64,000 nt of DNA from Qipengyuania xiapuensis (GTDB taxonomy: Bacteria; Pseudomonadota; Alphaproteobacteria; Sphingomonadales; Sphingomonadaceae), in contig NZ_JAIGNL010000002.1 in NCBI RefSeq assembly GCF_019711395.1, positions 539,001 through 603,000 of the forward strand, read 5' to 3'. Positions 61,644-64,000 of the stretch are shown in pieces. The notes under the pieces were generated by a model. The model made no database searches, was not told the DNA's origin, and was given only the letters and a program-made list of their open reading frames with translations. Both the position numbers and the translations under genes were made by a program. Every line of letters starts with the position of its first letter. Position 1 is the first letter of the stretch.

Positions 61644-61657
61644 TGATAACGTTCACA
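61644..61657. promoter_or_regulatory. LacI-type operator-like site upstream of the GH16 gene
   Basis: TGATAACGTTCACA has the central CG and an AACGTT core typical of LacI/GalR-family sites, with a conserved left half and a weaker right half. It lies 19 bases before the GH16 start, overlapping the promoter/leader region. No LacI-type gene is in the window. This is a pattern match only. Confidence 0.3.
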
Positions 61658-61676
61658 ACGACCCGGAGAGGCCCAG

Positions 61677-62567
61677 ATGAACCGTTTTTCGACCCTTGCC
61701 CTGACCTGCGCCCTTGCGCTGGGTACTGCTGCCTCGGCGCATGAACACGCTGTCGGCGATGCGCTGGCCGACGCCATGACGCCGGAACGCGAATTGCTCT
61801 TTGCCGACGAATTCGATGCAGGCAGCCTCGACCGCGACAAGTGGATCGTCATCGGCACCGATTTCTGGGTCAACAACGAGCAGCAGGCCTATATCGATGA
61901 TCCCTCCACCATCGCGTTCAGGGACGGCGTCGAGGGAGCAGATGGCGGCGTCTTGGTCCTGAAGCCCGTCTTCCGTCCGGGCTTCGACCCCAAGAAGGAT
62001 CGCAACGCGCCCTTCGTTTCGGGCCGGATCGAGAGCCAGGGCAAGTTCGACTTCACTCATGGCCGCGCCGAAGCGCGCATCAAGCTCCCTGACAATGTCG
62101 GCGTCTGGCCCGCCTTCTGGCTGCTCGGCAACGGCAAGTGGCCCGACACGGGCGAAATCGACATCATGGAATATGTCGGCGAGAAGGACTGGATCGGCGT
62201 GGCGCTCCACGGCCCCGGCTATTCGGGCGAAACCCCGATCGTGAACAAGTTCTTCTTCCCCGAAGGCCTCGATGTGACCGACTGGCACACCTATTCGGTC
62301 GAGTGGACCGACCAGAAAGTCGACTTCATGGTCGACGGCCATGTGCTTTACCGCGCGACCAAGCCGATGGTCGAAAACTATGGCGACTGGCGCTTCGACA
62401 ACGACAAGTACCTGATCCTCAACTTCGCCATGGGCGGCGCCTATCCGTTCAAGACGAACGGGATCGAGAAGCCGTACAACGGCATTCCGCAGGAGACCGT
62501 CGACGCGGTCAAGCGCGGCGAGGTGGAAATGTTGGTCGACTGGGTCCGGGTCTACGCGCCGGAGTGA
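61677..62567 (+). CDS. Secreted GH16 beta-glucanase (laminarinase-like)
   Basis: A 296-residue family 16 glycoside hydrolase that should cleave beta-1,3 or mixed glucans by a retaining mechanism. A signal peptide ends near ASA (residue 21). The catalytic set is Glu160, Asp162 and Glu165 in GEIDIMEYVG. The flanking WPAFWLLGNGKWPDTG and the later WHTYSVEWTDQKVDFMVDG match bacterial laminarinases. CGGAGAGG gives good spacing to the ATG. The GH3-like and GH42 genes elsewhere in the window also point to marine polysaccharide use. Some GH16 act on agars or carrageenans; the substrate is not certain. Confidence 0.93.
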   Translation: MNRFSTLALTCALALGTAASAHEHAVGDALADAMTPERELLFADEFDAGSLDRDKWIVIGTDFWVNNEQQAYIDDPSTIAFRDGVEGADGGVLVLKPVFRPGFDPKKDRNAPFVSGRIESQGKFDFTHGRAEARIKLPDNVGVWPAFWLLGNGKWPDTGEIDIMEYVGEKDWIGVALHGPGYSGETPIVNKFFFPEGLDVTDWHTYSVEWTDQKVDFMVDGHVLYRATKPMVENYGDWRFDNDKYLILNFAMGGAYPFKTNGIEKPYNGIPQETVDAVKRGEVEMLVDWVRVYAPE

Positions 62568-62640
62568 CATTGCACAGAACGCAACAGGTGGTGATCGCTG
62601 GCGATTAGCGTCGGGGCGAAAGTTGCATTAGGAAGTCCTC

Positions 62641-64000
62641 ATGTTCGAGGCTTTCGACGCACTTACGCTCGCTCGCATCCAGTTCGCCTTCACGGTGAGC
62701 TTCCACTTCTTCTTCCCGGCCTTTTCGATCGGGCTCGCGAGTTACCTGATGGTGCTCGAGGGGCTGTGGTTGAAGACCGGGAAACAGCTTTACCTCGATC
62801 TGTTCAAATACTGGCTGAAGATCTTCGCGATCGCCTTTGCCATGGGCGTCGTCTCTGGGATCGTGATGAGCTACCAGTTCGGCACCAACTGGTCGGTCTT
62901 CTCCGACGTGGCGGGGCCAGTGATCGGCCCACTGATGGCCTATGAGGTGCTTACGGCCTTCTTCCTCGAAGCCGGATTCCTCGGTGTGATGCTGTTCGGC
63001 ATGAACCGCGTGGGCAAGAAGCTGCACTTCGCCGCCACCTGCATGGTCGCGCTGGGCACCTTCGTTTCGGCATTCTGGATCCTGTCGGTGAACAGCTGGA
63101 TGCAGACGCCGACCGGCTACGAGATCGCGGCAAACGGCCAGTACCTGCCCGGTGAAAGCTGGTGGGACATCGTCTTCAACCCGAGCTTCCCCTACCGCCT
63201 CGTCCACACGGTGATGGCGGCATACCTGACCACCGCCTTCGTGGTCGGAGGCGTCGGAGCCTGGCACCTGCTAAAGGACCGCGCGAACCTGCACGCGCGC
63301 AAGATGTTCTCGATGGCGATGTGGATGGCAGCAATCGTCACGCCGCTGCAGATTTTCGCGGGCGACCTGCACGGGCTCAACACGCTCGAACACCAGCCGC
63401 AAAAGGTCATGGCGATGGAGGGTCACTACGACAGTCATCCCGACGGCGCGCCGCTGATCCTGTTCGGCATTCCCGACAGCGAGGCCAAGACCGTCCGCTA
63501 CGCGATCGAGATCCCCAAGGCCTCTTCGCTGATCCTGAAGCACGATCCGGACGCGCCTCTCGCAGGGCTCGACACCATTCCCGATGACGAGGAGCCGCCG
63601 GTCGGCATAGTCTTCTGGTCCTTCCGCATCATGGTCGGCATCGGTTTCGCCATGCTCGGCGTGGGCCTGTGGAGCCTGTTCGCGCGCTGGCGGGGCAAGC
63701 TCTACGAATGGAGCTGGCTGCACCGCGCGGCGCTGGTCATGGCGCCTTCTGGCTTCATCGCGGTGCTGGCCGGGTGGATCACCACCGAGGTCGGCCGCCA
63801 GCCCTACGTGATCTACGGCCTGCTGCGGACCGCCGATGCCGCCAGCCCGCTCGACGCGCCGGCAGTCGCCGCATCGCTGCTTGCCTTCATCGTGGTCTAT
63901 TTCACCGTCTTCGGGATCGGCGTCTGGTACATCCTGCGCCTGATGAGCCACACCCCGCATGCTGGCGAGCTGGGCGTGAAGCGCGGCGATACCGGACCGA
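62641..64000 (+). CDS. cydA: Cytochrome bd-type ubiquinol oxidase subunit I (partial, runs off the window)
   Basis: 453 codons are visible, open at the right edge. Subunit I oxidises ubiquinol and carries the haems of the bd-type terminal oxidase. The N-terminal RIQFAFTVSFHFFFPAFSIG contains the haem-ligand His22 equivalent to E. coli His19. Further on are QFGTNWSVFSD, GLNTLEHQPQKVMAMEGHY and the signature GRQPYVIYGLLRTADA. The quinol loop before GIVFWSFRIMVG is short, which fits the cyanide-insensitive CioA-type branch. AGGAA is seven bases before the ATG. Subunit II should follow just outside the window. No FNR box was seen in its 70-base leader. Confidence 0.95.
   Translation, partial: MFEAFDALTLARIQFAFTVSFHFFFPAFSIGLASYLMVLEGLWLKTGKQLYLDLFKYWLKIFAIAFAMGVVSGIVMSYQFGTNWSVFSDVAGPVIGPLMAYEVLTAFFLEAGFLGVMLFGMNRVGKKLHFAATCMVALGTFVSAFWILSVNSWMQTPTGYEIAANGQYLPGESWWDIVFNPSFPYRLVHTVMAAYLTTAFVVGGVGAWHLLKDRANLHARKMFSMAMWMAAIVTPLQIFAGDLHGLNTLEHQPQKVMAMEGHYDSHPDGAPLILFGIPDSEAKTVRYAIEIPKASSLILKHDPDAPLAGLDTIPDDEEPPVGIVFWSFRIMVGIGFAMLGVGLWSLFARWRGKLYEWSWLHRAALVMAPSGFIAVLAGWITTEVGRQPYVIYGLLRTADAASPLDAPAVAASLLAFIVVYFTVFGIGVWYILRLMSHTPHAGELGVKRGDTGP

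Overview
The window is GC-rich, densely packed bacterial chromosome. Its gene content (split MetH, DUF6356, HspQ, sphingomonad-type peptidyl-prolyl isomerase, LTA4H-like M1 peptidase, riboswitch-controlled glycine cleavage operon with split GcvP) points to an alphaproteobacterium of the Sphingomonadales, most likely Erythrobacteraceae (Erythrobacter/Qipengyuania-like). This is inferred from family knowledge, not from a search. Many neighbouring genes overlap as ATGA or GTGA, and several start at GTG or TTG.

Region 1 (1-13,000): stress and general metabolism (Dps, PhoX-like DUF839 protein, SDR, YeiH-type transporter, tRNA-Gly, DUF819 membrane protein), then a valine/branched-chain catabolic cluster: mmsA, three small genes (lipoprotein, I78 inhibitor, RidA), an acyl-CoA dehydrogenase, 3-hydroxyisobutyryl-CoA hydrolase, enoyl-CoA hydratase and mmsB. 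A decayed second RidA tail and an FNR/FixK-type box lie in the middle.

Region 2 (12,800-24,025, minus strand): a tandem glycine riboswitch drives gcvT-gcvH-gcvPA-gcvPB and probably an Nmad3-like gene at the end. Behind it is a one-carbon operon: ArsR/methyltransferase fusion regulator, metF, and a MetH split into two genes, with an AT-rich dyad operator in front.

Region 3 (24,000-39,000): carbohydrate and 5-oxoproline functions. A GH3-like protein without canonical catalytic motifs faces an operon of ATP-dependent 5-oxoprolinase, DUF969, DUF979 and DUF2891. Next are an aldehyde dehydrogenase and a galactoside locus (aldose epimerase, SSS transporter, GH42 beta-galactosidase) whose galactokinase is reduced to a C-terminal stub. 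Two oppositely oriented tRNA-Ser genes flank hspQ.

Region 4 (39,934-53,889) is the most unusual part. Six tightly linked plus-strand genes encode a CHASE2-like sensor with a degenerate kinase core, a lone receiver protein, a large protein with a duplicated CapC/PgsC-like membrane module, a membrane-anchored protein, a possible metallo-hydrolase of M14-like type, and a 1,388-residue protein joining a HEAT-like array to a CapB/PgsB-like Mur-ligase domain. A predicted outer-membrane barrel and a hybrid histidine kinase follow on the opposite strand. I read this as a candidate envelope-associated amide-ligase (poly-gamma-glutamate-like) system of unknown product.

Region 5 (53,890-64,000): a candidate small structured RNA with terminator, a cyclophilin operon with DUF1905 and an unknown cysteine-containing protein, a VOC protein coupled to the Rel/SpoT homologue, a membrane protein, an LTA4H-like M1 aminopeptidase, a secreted GH16 glucanase, and cytochrome bd-type oxidase subunit I running off the window end.
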